Shown here one piece after another: positions 17,872-26,201 of a stretch of 64,000 nucleotides of DNA; the stretch's first letter is position 1, and each line of letters opens with the position of its first letter. The translations under genes were made by a program, and so were the position numbers. This stretch comes from CAIKMD01 sp963740675 (GTDB lineage Bacteria > Pseudomonadota > Alphaproteobacteria > ATCC43930 > CGMCC-115725): NCBI GenBank assembly GCA_963740675.1, contig CAVUFS010000003.1:682001-746000 (forward strand), read 5' to 3'. A model generated the notes under the pieces. That model made no database searches, was not told the origin of the DNA, and saw nothing but the letters and a program-made list of their open reading frames with translations.

Positions 17872-19323
17872 TTACATCCCGCCGAGGCAGAGATATTTGA
17901 TCGAGAGATACTCGTCGATGCCGTATTTCGAGCCTTCGCGGCCGAAGCCCGACTTTTTCACGCCGCCGAACGGCGCGACCTCGGTCGAGATGATACCTTC
18001 GTTGATACCGACGATGCCGAATTCCAGCGCCTCGGCGACGCGCCAGATGCGCTTCACATCCTCGCCATAGAAATAAGCGGCCAGGCCGTATTCGGTGTCG
18101 TTGGCCATCTGGATCGCGTCTTCCTCGCGGCTGAAGCGGAAGAGCGGCGCGACCGGCCCGAATGTCTCTTCGCGGGCGATCTTCATCTGCGTCGTGACAT
18201 TGGCGAGCACCGTCGGCTCGAAGAAGGTGCCGCCGCGTTGATGGCGCTTGCCGCCAAGCACGACACGCGCACCTTTGGCGAGCGCATCGGCGACGTGGTC
18301 TTCGACCTTCGCGAGGCCCGCCGGATCGATCAGTGGCCCGATCATTGTCCCCTCTTCCACACCGGCGCCGACTTTCAGCGCCTTGACCGCGCCGGCAAGC
18401 TTCTCGGCGAAAGCGTCATGGATTTCGCCTTGCACCAGGATGCGGTTCGCGCAGACGCACGTCTGGCCGGCATTGCGATATTTGCTGGCGATCGCGCCTT
18501 TAACGGCGGCGTCGAGATCGGCATCGTCGAAGACGATGAACGGCGCATTGCCGCCCAATTCGAGCGACAGCTTCTTCACCGTGCCGGCGCATTGCGCCAT
18601 CAGCAGCTTGCCGATCTCGGTCGAGCCGGTGAAGCTGAGCTTGCGCACCGTCGGATTGCTCGTCAGCTCGCCACCGATCGCTTTGGCGTCGCCGGTGACA
18701 CAGGAATAGACGCCTTTCGGCACGCCGGCGCGCTCCGCCAACTCGCACAGCGCCAGCGCCGAGAACGGCGTCTGCTCGGCCGGCTTCACCACCATGGTGC
18801 AGCCCGCGGCGAGCGCCGGCCCGGCCTTGCGCGTGATCATCGCCGCCGGGAAGTTCCACGGCGTGATCGCGGCACAAACGCCGATCGGCTGTTTCAGCAC
18901 AATGACGCGACGATCGCGGGTGAAGCCCGGGATGACGTCGCCGTAGATGCGCTTGGCTTCCTCGCCGAACCATTCGATGAAGGATGCGGCATAGGCGATC
19001 TCGCCGCGCGATTCCGATAGCGGCTTACCCTGCTCTGCCGTCATGAGCTGCGCCAGATCTTCCTGATTGGCCATCATCAGATCGGCCCATTTGCGAAGGA
19101 TCGCCGCGCGCTCCTTGCCGGTACGCGCCCGCCAATCGGGCAGCGCACGCTCCGCCGCCTCGATCGCGCGGCGCGTCTCCGCCGAACCCATATCGGGCAC
19201 GGAGCCGAGCGCGCTGTCATCCGCGGGATTGTTGACCGCGAAGCCCTTGCGGCTATCGGCCTCGACCCATTGCCCGTCGATATAGGCGTGCTGGCGAAAG
19301 AGTTTTGGGTCTTTGATCTGCAT
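17872..19323 (-). CDS. gabD: Succinate-semialdehyde dehydrogenase (NAD(P)+)
   Basis: A 483-residue aldehyde dehydrogenase that oxidises succinate semialdehyde to succinate in the GABA or 4-hydroxyphenylacetate routes. It has the catalytic glutamate in ELGGNAPFIVF, the nucleophile in NAGQTCVCANR and the cofactor segment FTGSTEIGKLLM. The SESRGEIAYAASFIEWF and NEGIISTEVAPFGGVKKSG segments are typical of GabD. The start at 19323 follows AGGAGG. A dispersed palindromic repeat lies just upstream (19344-19421). Assignment within the ALDH superfamily is good but the substrate is inferred. Confidence 0.88.
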   Translation of the reverse strand: MQIKDPKLFRQHAYIDGQWVEADSRKGFAVNNPADDSALGSVPDMGSAETRRAIEAAERALPDWRARTGKERAAILRKWADLMMANQEDLAQLMTAEQGKPLSESRGEIAYAASFIEWFGEEAKRIYGDVIPGFTRDRRVIVLKQPIGVCAAITPWNFPAAMITRKAGPALAAGCTMVVKPAEQTPFSALALCELAERAGVPKGVYSCVTGDAKAIGGELTSNPTVRKLSFTGSTEIGKLLMAQCAGTVKKLSLELGGNAPFIVFDDADLDAAVKGAIASKYRNAGQTCVCANRILVQGEIHDAFAEKLAGAVKALKVGAGVEEGTMIGPLIDPAGLAKVEDHVADALAKGARVVLGGKRHQRGGTFFEPTVLANVTTQMKIAREETFGPVAPLFRFSREEDAIQMANDTEYGLAAYFYGEDVKRIWRVAEALEFGIVGINEGIISTEVAPFGGVKKSGFGREGSKYGIDEYLSIKYLCLGGM

Positions 19324-19343
19324 TCCGTCCTCCTGGCAACTTA

Positions 19344-19421
19344 CGTCGTTGCGAGAAGCGAGGAAGCAATCCAGATGTTCGACGTGTTGTCCTGGATTGC
19401 TTCGCTTCGCTCGCAATGACG
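19344..19421. repeat. Dispersed palindromic repeat, family B (copy 1)
   Basis: An imperfect 78-base palindrome. The left arm carries GAAGCAATCCAG, the right arm CTGGATTGCTTC, and the ends are GTTGCGAG and CTCGCAATGACG. The same arms recur at 22511-22587. It lies between the gabD start and a convergent small membrane-protein gene, like a REP/MITE-type intergenic element. Confidence 0.85.
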
Positions 19422-19431
19422 ATTCAGGAAA

Positions 19432-19689
19432 TCACGTATCCACCACCACGCCGTTACGCGCGATGATCGCGTTCAGGCGGTGGAGGATGCCGAGGATCAC
19501 CGCATAGGCGATGTAGATATAGAAGAAGATGTTGACGACCGGGATGAGCGACAAGATCACCCATAGCGCGACATGCTTATTAAGAGCGCGGGCGATGAAG
19601 CCGTTGCCGACGGCGAGCGCAATCCAAAGCGCGATCGTGACGATCAGACCAGGTATCGACGGGTAGAAACCGTAACCGTAATCATCCAT
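19432..19689 (-). CDS. Small membrane protein, two transmembrane helices
   Basis: An 85-residue protein with a tyrosine-rich N-terminus (MDDYGYGFYPS) and two strong hydrophobic segments (about residues 10-30 and 42-66). GGAGG nine bases before the ATG at 19689 favours this start over an in-frame TTG six bases earlier. The polytopic layout with a short basic loop (RALNKH) resembles many small inner-membrane proteins of unknown role. Confidence 0.65.
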   Translation of the reverse strand: MDDYGYGFYPSIPGLIVTIALWIALAVGNGFIARALNKHVALWVILSLIPVVNIFFYIYIAYAVILGILHRLNAIIARNGVVVDT

Positions 19690-19843
19690 GTGCAATTTCC
19701 TCCAGAAACCCCTTTTTCGACAACAATAGCTTACTCAACCGCGCGGCTTTCGGCGAGTTCCCGGTGCTCCGCGCCGCCGGTGTATCGCCGCAACCTCCAC
19801 GCTGCCACGGCGTTCTCTCTCCGAATCACGGGAGGATTCCGAC

Positions 19844-20011
19844 ATGCCGACGCCGACCCGCAAGCGGGCGACAAAACGCGCCCCGGCCCGGCCCTCTCCG
19901 GCCGTCAAACAGAAGTTCGACGATACCCTGATCGACCGCGAGCTCCACTCCCCGGCCGAGGAGATCGAGATCGATCCGCAGCTCGATGAAAGCAACCGCG
20001 CTGAGCCGTAA
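19844..20011 (+). CDS. Small charged protein, 55 residues
   Basis: A short gene with a good Shine-Dalgarno sequence (GGGAGG eight bases before ATG). The product has a basic, Ala/Pro/Lys-rich first half (MPTPTRKRATKRAPARPSP) and an acidic second half ending LDESNRAEP. No membrane segment or signal is present. The bipolar charge recalls small nucleic-acid- or partner-binding proteins, but no family is recognised. Its shortness limits confidence. Confidence 0.5.
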   Translation: MPTPTRKRATKRAPARPSPAVKQKFDDTLIDRELHSPAEEIEIDPQLDESNRAEP

Positions 20012-20046
20012 GCCAGAGGCCGACGGCCTGACGCGGGAACGATCGG

Positions 20047-20127
20047 TTATTCTGCGGCTTTACGCTGGCTGTCGTTGATCGCGGCCCAGACGCGTTGCGC
20101 GCGTCGCCGGCATCGGCGCATCGGCCA
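20047..20127 (-). pseudogene. Relic of the 3' end of a xanthine-dehydrogenase-family molybdopterin subunit gene
   Basis: On the minus strand the last codons read QRVWAAINDSQRKAAE then stop, identical at the protein level to the final 16 residues of the complete gene at 22600-24924. The preceding 25 bases (MPAT region) also match apart from an inserted base. Similarity ends near 20127, where the AraC upstream region begins. It is a decayed duplicate of a neighbouring gene end. Confidence 0.85.
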
Positions 20128-20263
20128 ATCCCGCCCCATTTTAGTCAAAAGGGCGCGACTTTCGCGGGGTTCGTGGCAAGGCTTGCGAATCAACCGTGCG
20201 ACACCTATCAGTGCGCACCGACCGGGTGCACCTCGATCAACTCAGTCAATCGACAAGGACCTT

Positions 20264-21229
20264 ATGCAGCGCTTCAGCCTGTCCACCGCCGATATCCCCG
20301 CAAAAGACCGCTTTGCCTATTGGCGAGAACAAGTGAGTGAGGGTCTGATCGGCGTCACGGGGGAACGCCGGGAAGACGCTCCAGGGACTCCGTTTTCTGC
20401 AACAATCGATGCCCATTTGAGCAGGGCGCTCGCGCATTTTCATCATAGCGCCGATCCCTACCCGGTCGCGCGAGGACCGCGCCAGATCGCGCGGCTTGGC
20501 TGGGAAGACTGGATCTGGCTCTATCAAGAACGTAGCCCTGGCGCCCGGTTCAGGCAGAACAACAACAACCACAACGCAGCGACCGGCGATCTCTGCCTGG
20601 CAGATCCGACCGAGACCTTCACCACAATGGCTTTACGCCGTTACGACCACGACATCTGGATGTTCCCGCGAAAGCTGCTCGAGCCACATCTGCCGTCAGC
20701 GCAATTTCCGCGCAACTTCCTCCTTCAGGGCAGCCAAGCCACCATCGCGATCACGCGAGGCTATCTCGAAGCCTTATCGGCCCAACTCGATCAACTCGCT
20801 GATGACGAGACAGATCAGTTCGCGGATCACGCCTGCCGCTTGCTCGCCATCGCCTGCGGCGCGAACGGCGGCGCACATAGGACAGCCGTCGAAGCCGCGC
20901 GCCTTGTCGAGGCGAAGCGTTATGTCCAGCAGAATCTCGCCAATCCGGCGCTGACACCGACGCACGTCGCCGCAGCGTTGAAGATGTCCGTGCGGCAACT
21001 GCACCTGCTGTTCGAACCGACCGGTGCCAGCTTTGCCCGCCATGTGCTGCAGCAGCGGCTAGAGGAATGCCGGGCCGCCTTGGTTCATCCCCTTTGGCGG
21101 GATCGTGCGATCACCGATATCGCCTTCGCCTGGGGCTTCAACAGTCTCGCCACCTTCTATCGTACCTTCCGCCAGGCCTATGGCATGACGCCCAGCGATT
21201 GCCGAGCAATGGCCGATCTCGAGAAATAA
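20264..21229 (+). CDS. AraC-family transcriptional regulator
   Basis: A 321-residue regulator. The N-terminal part (FAYWREQVSEGLIGV and following) matches the AraC-binding-like domain of the NahR/FeaR-type group. The C-terminal 100 residues hold the two helix-turn-helix motifs (THVAAALKMSVRQLHLLFE and ITDIAFAWGFNSLATFYRTF) closing with the usual YGMTPSDCRA. AAGGA lies four bases before the ATG at 20264. The effector is unknown; it may control the adjacent small genes or the divergent molybdopterin gene. Confidence 0.88.
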   Translation: MQRFSLSTADIPAKDRFAYWREQVSEGLIGVTGERREDAPGTPFSATIDAHLSRALAHFHHSADPYPVARGPRQIARLGWEDWIWLYQERSPGARFRQNNNNHNAATGDLCLADPTETFTTMALRRYDHDIWMFPRKLLEPHLPSAQFPRNFLLQGSQATIAITRGYLEALSAQLDQLADDETDQFADHACRLLAIACGANGGAHRTAVEAARLVEAKRYVQQNLANPALTPTHVAAALKMSVRQLHLLFEPTGASFARHVLQQRLEECRAALVHPLWRDRAITDIAFAWGFNSLATFYRTFRQAYGMTPSDCRAMADLEK

Positions 21230-21394
21230 TCGGCCGCCCGACCTCTGCACGGAATGAGAATTGATTTCGCGCGGGCTGAGAAGACTCAAACCAGCAGAAT
21301 TGCCCAAAAGCCGTTGGCGGTGCCGGCCGTCGGCAATCTCGGGGCGCTTTTCCGGCATGGCGGCGCTCGCATTCTGCTTTGAGGAGTCATAACG

Positions 21395-21637
21395 ATGGGT
21401 CGGTATTTTGCTTTGACCGCGGCGGTTGTCGCGGGCGGGCTTTTGGTCGGCAGTGCGACCGCCCAAGCGGCGCTGACGACGAACGCGCTAACGACGAATG
21501 CGATCGTGGCGAACGCGTTGACGACGAATGCGCTGACGACGAATGCGCTGACGACGAATGCGCTGACGAGCGGCGGTTCGGCTCTCGGCGATCTCAACGG
21601 AGTCGCTATCGAGGCCGTCACGATCCCCGCACGCTAA
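21395..21637 (+). CDS. Small secreted pentapeptide-like repeat protein (ALTTN repeats)
   Basis: An 80-residue protein: signal peptide (MGRYFALTAAVVAGGLLVG...AQA), then seven consecutive five-residue units (ALTTN, ALTTN, AIVAN, ALTTN x3, ALTSG) and a 20-residue tail. The A-[LI]-x-x-[NG] periodicity resembles a right-handed quadrilateral beta-helix of the pentapeptide-repeat fold, but with only about 35 residues it would make less than two full coils. It ends three bases before the next gene, so the two are probably co-expressed. Confidence 0.68.
   Translation: MGRYFALTAAVVAGGLLVGSATAQAALTTNALTTNAIVANALTTNALTTNALTTNALTSGGSALGDLNGVAIEAVTIPAR
21470..21574 (+). repeat. 15-bp tandem repeat, seven units, in the ALTTN protein gene
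   Basis: Seven in-frame 15-base units based on GCGCTGACGACGAAT. Units 5 and 6 are identical, others differ by one to several bases, and unit 3 is the most diverged. Such identity at the DNA level allows unit number to change by slippage. Confidence 0.9.
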
Positions 21638-21640
21638 ATC

Positions 21641-22474
21641 GTGACGCGGCAAGTTCTTGCGATCGTCACAATGCTTGCCGCATTTGCGGTGGCGGAGCCG
21701 CTCTATGCGGCTCCGCAAGCCGCGGCACCCACGGTCGAGATCGTCGGTAGCACATTTCAGGTCACGTTGACGGACGGAAGTGTGCTCGCGCCGCGCGATT
21801 TACCGGGGGTGATCCTCGCGCTGGGCGACGGCTCGGGGGCGCAACGTCGTCTGCGCATCGATGCGGTCGAACCTGATCCAAAGGATCATAGCGGCGAGAT
21901 CCTGCTGTACACCGTATCAGAGGCCGACGCAGCCACGGGCGAATGGCGCAATGCGTGCCAACCCGATCCGGATGGAAAGCGCTTTGGCTTTCCGCTCGCC
22001 GGCCACTTCACCGCTGACGGACGCTATGTGCCGCAGGCGGGTCAAATCCTCATCACTTGCACCGGCGGCGCCGAGGGTAAATGCGTGCGCTTTGGCTATC
22101 ATCCGTGGGAAAGCCGGTCCGACGGCACCAGCTTGCTCAGTGCCTACAATGCCTGCGTCCGCCTTGTGCGCGCCGATTATGCCGGCGACGGCCGTGGCAC
22201 CACGCGCAACGGCCAGCCGATCGATATCTACGACGCCTTCGGCATCGAAGCGCCGGCTGACGATCCCGCTTACGAATTCGAGGCTGGCTTCACCGCGGAA
22301 GGCGCCGTCTGCGTGCGCCATGTGCGCGTGTCCAAGAATATCACGCTCTCGGCGCTCGAAGCGCAGGCGCCGCGCCTTGCCGGCAAGATCGGCACCATCT
22401 GTACCGAGGCCTATGCCCGCGCCGCCGGCGCCATCCTTTTCGTGCGCTCACCCGTGAAAAACACGAAGCCGTAA
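21641..22474 (+). CDS. Secreted ADYC-domain-like protein
   Basis: A 277-residue exported protein (GTG start, signal peptide ending LYAAPQ). It has eight cysteines and the segments QAGQILITCTGGAEGKCVRFGYHPW, YNACVRLVRADYAGDGRGTT and IDIYDAFGI. These match my recollection of the ADYC domain of bacterial surface or secreted proteins, except that the ADYC cysteine is alanine here. The paired cysteines suggest disulfides. It starts four bases after the repeat protein's stop. The role is unknown. Confidence 0.65.
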   Translation: MTRQVLAIVTMLAAFAVAEPLYAAPQAAAPTVEIVGSTFQVTLTDGSVLAPRDLPGVILALGDGSGAQRRLRIDAVEPDPKDHSGEILLYTVSEADAATGEWRNACQPDPDGKRFGFPLAGHFTADGRYVPQAGQILITCTGGAEGKCVRFGYHPWESRSDGTSLLSAYNACVRLVRADYAGDGRGTTRNGQPIDIYDAFGIEAPADDPAYEFEAGFTAEGAVCVRHVRVSKNITLSALEAQAPRLAGKIGTICTEAYARAAGAILFVRSPVKNTKP

Positions 22475-22510
22475 GTCCGCAGCACGTCTGCACGCTCAGA
22501 AACAACAACT

Positions 22511-22587
22511 TCATTGTGAGGAGCGCAGCGACGAAGCAATCCAGAGCCACACACAGCCTAGATTGCTTCGCTACGCTCGCATTGACG
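22511..22587. repeat. Dispersed palindromic repeat, family B (copy 2)
   Basis: Same arms as the element at 19344-19421 (GAAGCAATCCAG on one side, TAGATTGCTTCGCTACGC on the other) with diverged centre. It lies between two convergent genes, just after the molybdopterin subunit stop. Confidence 0.82.
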
Positions 22588-22599
22588 AAGAAGAAAATC

Positions 22600-24924
22600 C
22601 TATTCCGCGGCTTTGCGCTGGCTATCGTTGATCGCGGCCCAGACGCGTTGCGGCGTCGCCGGCATCGGCACATCGGCCACACCGAAGCTCTGCAGCGCAT
22701 CGAGGATCGCGTTCATCACCGTCGGCGTCGAGGCGACCGTGCCGCCCTCGCCCACGCCCTTCACACCCAGCGGGTTCGACTTCGACGCCACCGGGCTGAA
22801 GTCGACGCTGATCGACGGCATGTTGTCGGCACGCGGGATGCCGTAATCCATCAGCGAGCCGGTCAGGAACGAGCCATTCTCGTCGTGGATGATGTCCTCG
22901 AGCAGCGCCTGGCCGACGCCCTGCACGACGCCGCCATGGATCTGACCTTGCGCGAGCAGCGGATTGATCACCGTGCCGATATCGTCGACCACGGTGTAGC
23001 GGTCGATCTCCACCGAGCCTGTATCGCCGTCGAGCTCGACCTCGCAGATATGGCAGCCATTGGGGAAGCTCGGCACGTTCGCCGAGAACGCGCCCGCGCC
23101 GGTCAGACCGACGCCGAGCTCAGCCGGGATACCGACCGGAATGAAGGACATCGCCGCGACCTTCATCAGCGGCATCTCCTTATCGGTGCCGGCGATCGTG
23201 AATTTGCCGTCGGCGAAGGTGATGTCGTTCGGGCTCGCTTCCATGAAATGCGCCGCCCATTTCTTGCCTTTCTCGATCACTTCGTCGGCTGCCGCGCGCA
23301 AGGCTGAGCCGCCGACCATCATCGAGCGCGAAGCATAGGTGCCACGGCCGGCGGCGACTTGGTCTGTATCGCCCTGGACAAGGCGAACCTTGTCGATCGG
23401 CATGCCGAGCCAGCCCGCCACCATCTGCGGATAGACCGTCTCGTGGCCCTGGCCATGCGAGAACGTGCCCGCATGCACGACGCAATTGCCCGACGGATCG
23501 AAGCGGATTTCCATCCGGTCGTTGAAGATGCCGGTGTTGTCGATATAAGCGACGATGCCGCGACCGCGTGTCTTGCCGGCCTTCTCGCTCGCCGCCTTGC
23601 GCGCCTCATAGCCCTTCCAATCGGCGAGGCTTTGCGCCTTGTTCATCGCCGCAGCGAAATCGCCGGTGTCATAGGTCCAGCCGGTCTTGCTGGCATAAGG
23701 CATCGACGCCGGTTGGATGAAGTTCTTCTTACGGATCTCGGCGCGGTCGATCTTCATCTCATGCGCCGCCTTATCGATCAGGCGCTCCATGATGTAGACC
23801 GCTTCCGGTCGGCCGGCGCCGCGATAGGGAATGGTCGGCGGCGTGTTGGTGAAGACCGCGCTGTTGAACACCGCCACCGCCGGAATGTCGTAGACCGACG
23901 GCGCCAGCTTCATCACGAACATCACCGGCACGATGCCCGAGCCTTCGATATAGGCGCCGACATTGTGCAAGCCCTTCCACCGCAGCGCGAGGAACTTGCC
24001 GTCGGCATCGAGCGCGAGTTCGGCCGAGACATGCAGATCGCGGCCCTGATCGTCGCCGAGCAAGGCCTCGGAGCGGTTCGGAATCCATTTGACCGGCCGG
24101 CCAACGCGCTTGGCCGCCCATGGCACGACGACTTCCTCGGGATAAAGATTGCCCTTCATGCCGAAGCCGCCGCCGACATCCTTAGCGATGACGCGGAACG
24201 AGCCTTCCGGCAGATGCATCAGATGCGACAGGCCGTGGCGTAGCCCGTGCGGATTCTGGGTCGAGGAATAGACGGTGAAGCGCTCGGTGCCCCTGTCGTA
24301 TTCGGCAAGGCAGCCGCGCGGCTCCATGGTGAAGGCGTTGAGCCGGTTGTTGTAGAGATCGAGCTTCGTGACATGCGCCGCCTTGGCGAAAGCCGGCTCA
24401 ACCGCATCGACATTACCCATGCGCAAGGTGAAGCAGATGTTCTTCGGGCTCTCGGCATAAACCTGCGCCGCGCCATCCTTTACCGCATCGATCGCGCGAA
24501 CCACGACCGGCAATTCTTCATACTCGATGTTGACCAGGTCCACGGCGTCGCGCGCCTGCGCCTCGGTCTCGGCGATGACGATGGCGACGCGCTCGCCGAC
24601 ATAGCGCACCCGCTCGACCGCGAGCGGGAAATGCTGGCTGCGATAACCTTTCGGGCCGCCGAAATCCTCGGGCATGGCCTCGGCCATGATCGGGCCGTTC
24701 TTGTCGGCGACGTAATCCTTGCCGGTCAGCACGGCGACCATGCCCGGCAGCTTCATCGCCTCGGCGATGTCGATCGATTTGATCGTGGCGTGGGCATAGG
24801 GCGAGAAGATGAAGACGCCGTGCGTCTGCCGCGGCAGATCGATATCGGCGACATATTTGCCTCGCCCAGTCAGGAGACGCGGGTCTTCCACGCGGGTGAC
24901 GGGTTGTCCGATGCCGAAAGCCAT
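22600..24924 (-). CDS. Xanthine dehydrogenase family molybdopterin-binding subunit (CoxL-like)
   Basis: A 774-residue large subunit of the xanthine oxidase/CO dehydrogenase superfamily. It starts MAFGIGQPVTRVEDPRLLTGRG and has the molybdopterin region DVGGGFGMKG, active-site loop PYRGAGRPEA, QGDTDQV and the catalytic glutamate in KGVGEGGT. The AYRGAGR-like loop fits the form II ('putative CODH') group, not the AYRCSFR of true form I CO dehydrogenase. No FAD or iron-sulfur subunit genes are adjacent, so partners must be elsewhere. The substrate is unknown. Confidence 0.88.
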   Translation of the reverse strand: MAFGIGQPVTRVEDPRLLTGRGKYVADIDLPRQTHGVFIFSPYAHATIKSIDIAEAMKLPGMVAVLTGKDYVADKNGPIMAEAMPEDFGGPKGYRSQHFPLAVERVRYVGERVAIVIAETEAQARDAVDLVNIEYEELPVVVRAIDAVKDGAAQVYAESPKNICFTLRMGNVDAVEPAFAKAAHVTKLDLYNNRLNAFTMEPRGCLAEYDRGTERFTVYSSTQNPHGLRHGLSHLMHLPEGSFRVIAKDVGGGFGMKGNLYPEEVVVPWAAKRVGRPVKWIPNRSEALLGDDQGRDLHVSAELALDADGKFLALRWKGLHNVGAYIEGSGIVPVMFVMKLAPSVYDIPAVAVFNSAVFTNTPPTIPYRGAGRPEAVYIMERLIDKAAHEMKIDRAEIRKKNFIQPASMPYASKTGWTYDTGDFAAAMNKAQSLADWKGYEARKAASEKAGKTRGRGIVAYIDNTGIFNDRMEIRFDPSGNCVVHAGTFSHGQGHETVYPQMVAGWLGMPIDKVRLVQGDTDQVAAGRGTYASRSMMVGGSALRAAADEVIEKGKKWAAHFMEASPNDITFADGKFTIAGTDKEMPLMKVAAMSFIPVGIPAELGVGLTGAGAFSANVPSFPNGCHICEVELDGDTGSVEIDRYTVVDDIGTVINPLLAQGQIHGGVVQGVGQALLEDIIHDENGSFLTGSLMDYGIPRADNMPSISVDFSPVASKSNPLGVKGVGEGGTVASTPTVMNAILDALQSFGVADVPMPATPQRVWAAINDSQRKAAE

Positions 24925-25001
24925 GGTTATTCCTCCCTGTTCGCGGGGCCCAAAAGACCGCTCGCGCAGCTATTGCCGGATTCTTACAGAGGGCCAAGGC
25001 G

Positions 25002-25050
25002 AAGGCAAGGCAAGGCAAGGCAAGGCAAGGCAAGGCAAGGCAAGGAAGGC
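25002..25050. repeat. AAGGC pentanucleotide microsatellite
   Basis: Eight uninterrupted copies of AAGGC (25002-25041) followed by AAGG and one more AAGGC. The tract lies about 80-125 bases upstream of the molybdopterin subunit start at 24924, in its probable promoter region. Confidence 0.95.
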
Positions 25051-25127
25051 TAGGCCAAGCCCTAAGCCCCTTGGCGCCACACCTTTTCAGCGCCGTCCCG
25101 GCGAAGGACGGGGACTGCCGGCGCGCC

Positions 25128-26063
25128 TCAAAACGCGATGCTAATACGGCCCCGCGTTCCGCCTGCCTCTAGCCGCCGGTGCGCCTCGCCAGCTTGTTCG
25201 GGCTTGTAGGTCGCGGCGACGCGGAGAGCGAGTTTGCCCTCATCTACGAGCTGCCGCAGCCGGTCGAGCTTGTCGTGCTCGAAGACGTAGCCGCTCACAG
25301 AAACCATACTGAAGCGGATGTCGCGGGTTGGCACGCCTTGGAAGCCGCGTACAGAGGCGAAACCACCGCCGTCGCGCACCGCCGGGATGACCTTTTCCTT
25401 CAGCACGGCGCCATCGGCGAGGCCGTCGACGCCATGCGGGAAATGCTGGCGGATGCGCTGAGCGATATCGTCGCCGCGGGGTAGGACGATATCGGCACCG
25501 AGCGATTTGACCAGCGCCTCGTCCTTTTCGGACGCGTCGGCGATGACGGTCAGCCCTTCGGTCTTGGCGAGCTGCACGACATAGCCGCCGAAAGCGCCCG
25601 CGGCGCCGGTGACCGCGATGACTTGTCCCGGCTTCAAACCCAGCTTGTCGAGCGCCTGGCGTGCCGTCAGCCCGTTCATCGGCAGGCTGGCTGCCTCGGC
25701 ATGGGACTTACCCTTCGGCGCGAGCACGACCGAGCGCGCATCGAGCACGATCTCCTCGCGATAGGCACCGTGGCTACCCTTCGGCACGACGATCGCCAGC
25801 ACCGCATCGCCCACCTTAAGCCCGGTAACGCCGAGACCGATCTCATCGACAACGCCGCCCACCTCCATGCCCGGCACGTAGGGCGGCGGATCGGCTTTTT
25901 GCGCCTCTTGGCGCGAGCCGTTGCGCGCGCTGAGATCGGTCGGATTGACGGTCGCCGCATGGTTGCGGATCCGCACCTGTCCCGCACCCACATGCCCTTC
26001 CGGAAGATCGATGACCTGAAGCACCTCAGGTCCGCCCCAGGTGAAAAAGCCTACCCCGCGCAT
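25128..26063 (-). CDS. NADPH:quinone reductase-like zinc-independent MDR oxidoreductase
   Basis: A 311-residue medium-chain dehydrogenase/reductase of the quinone-oxidoreductase branch. N-terminal GroES-like domain (VNPTDLSARNG, PGMEVGGVVDEIG) is followed by the Rossmann nucleotide site VTGAAGAFGGYVVQLAK. The cysteine and histidine zinc ligands of true alcohol dehydrogenases are not evident. It probably reduces quinones or alpha,beta-unsaturated carbonyls with NADPH. Divergent from the binding-protein operon at 26202, with a shared 138-base promoter interval. Confidence 0.85.
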   Translation of the reverse strand: MRGVGFFTWGGPEVLQVIDLPEGHVGAGQVRIRNHAATVNPTDLSARNGSRQEAQKADPPPYVPGMEVGGVVDEIGLGVTGLKVGDAVLAIVVPKGSHGAYREEIVLDARSVVLAPKGKSHAEAASLPMNGLTARQALDKLGLKPGQVIAVTGAAGAFGGYVVQLAKTEGLTVIADASEKDEALVKSLGADIVLPRGDDIAQRIRQHFPHGVDGLADGAVLKEKVIPAVRDGGGFASVRGFQGVPTRDIRFSMVSVSGYVFEHDKLDRLRQLVDEGKLALRVAATYKPEQAGEAHRRLEAGGTRGRISIAF

Positions 26064-26201
26064 GGTCGCCCTCGCTGGCTGGTTGTTGGGTCAAGAATAG
26101 CGCAAAAGTGGTTTCCTTTCCCGCCCGCGTGATGAAGGATCAGGGCGACGTAAGATCAGGCGGGTCGAGAGAAGCCCGAGCCATGGAAGGAGTTGCGCAC
26201 C

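Noticed and set aside
21470..21574. CRISPR-like array
   Set aside because: The 15-base units are contiguous, in frame and coding; there are no spacers.
22600..24924. Annotation as true aerobic CO dehydrogenase (coxL form I)
   Set aside because: The AYRCSFR loop of form I is absent and no coxS/coxM genes are adjacent.
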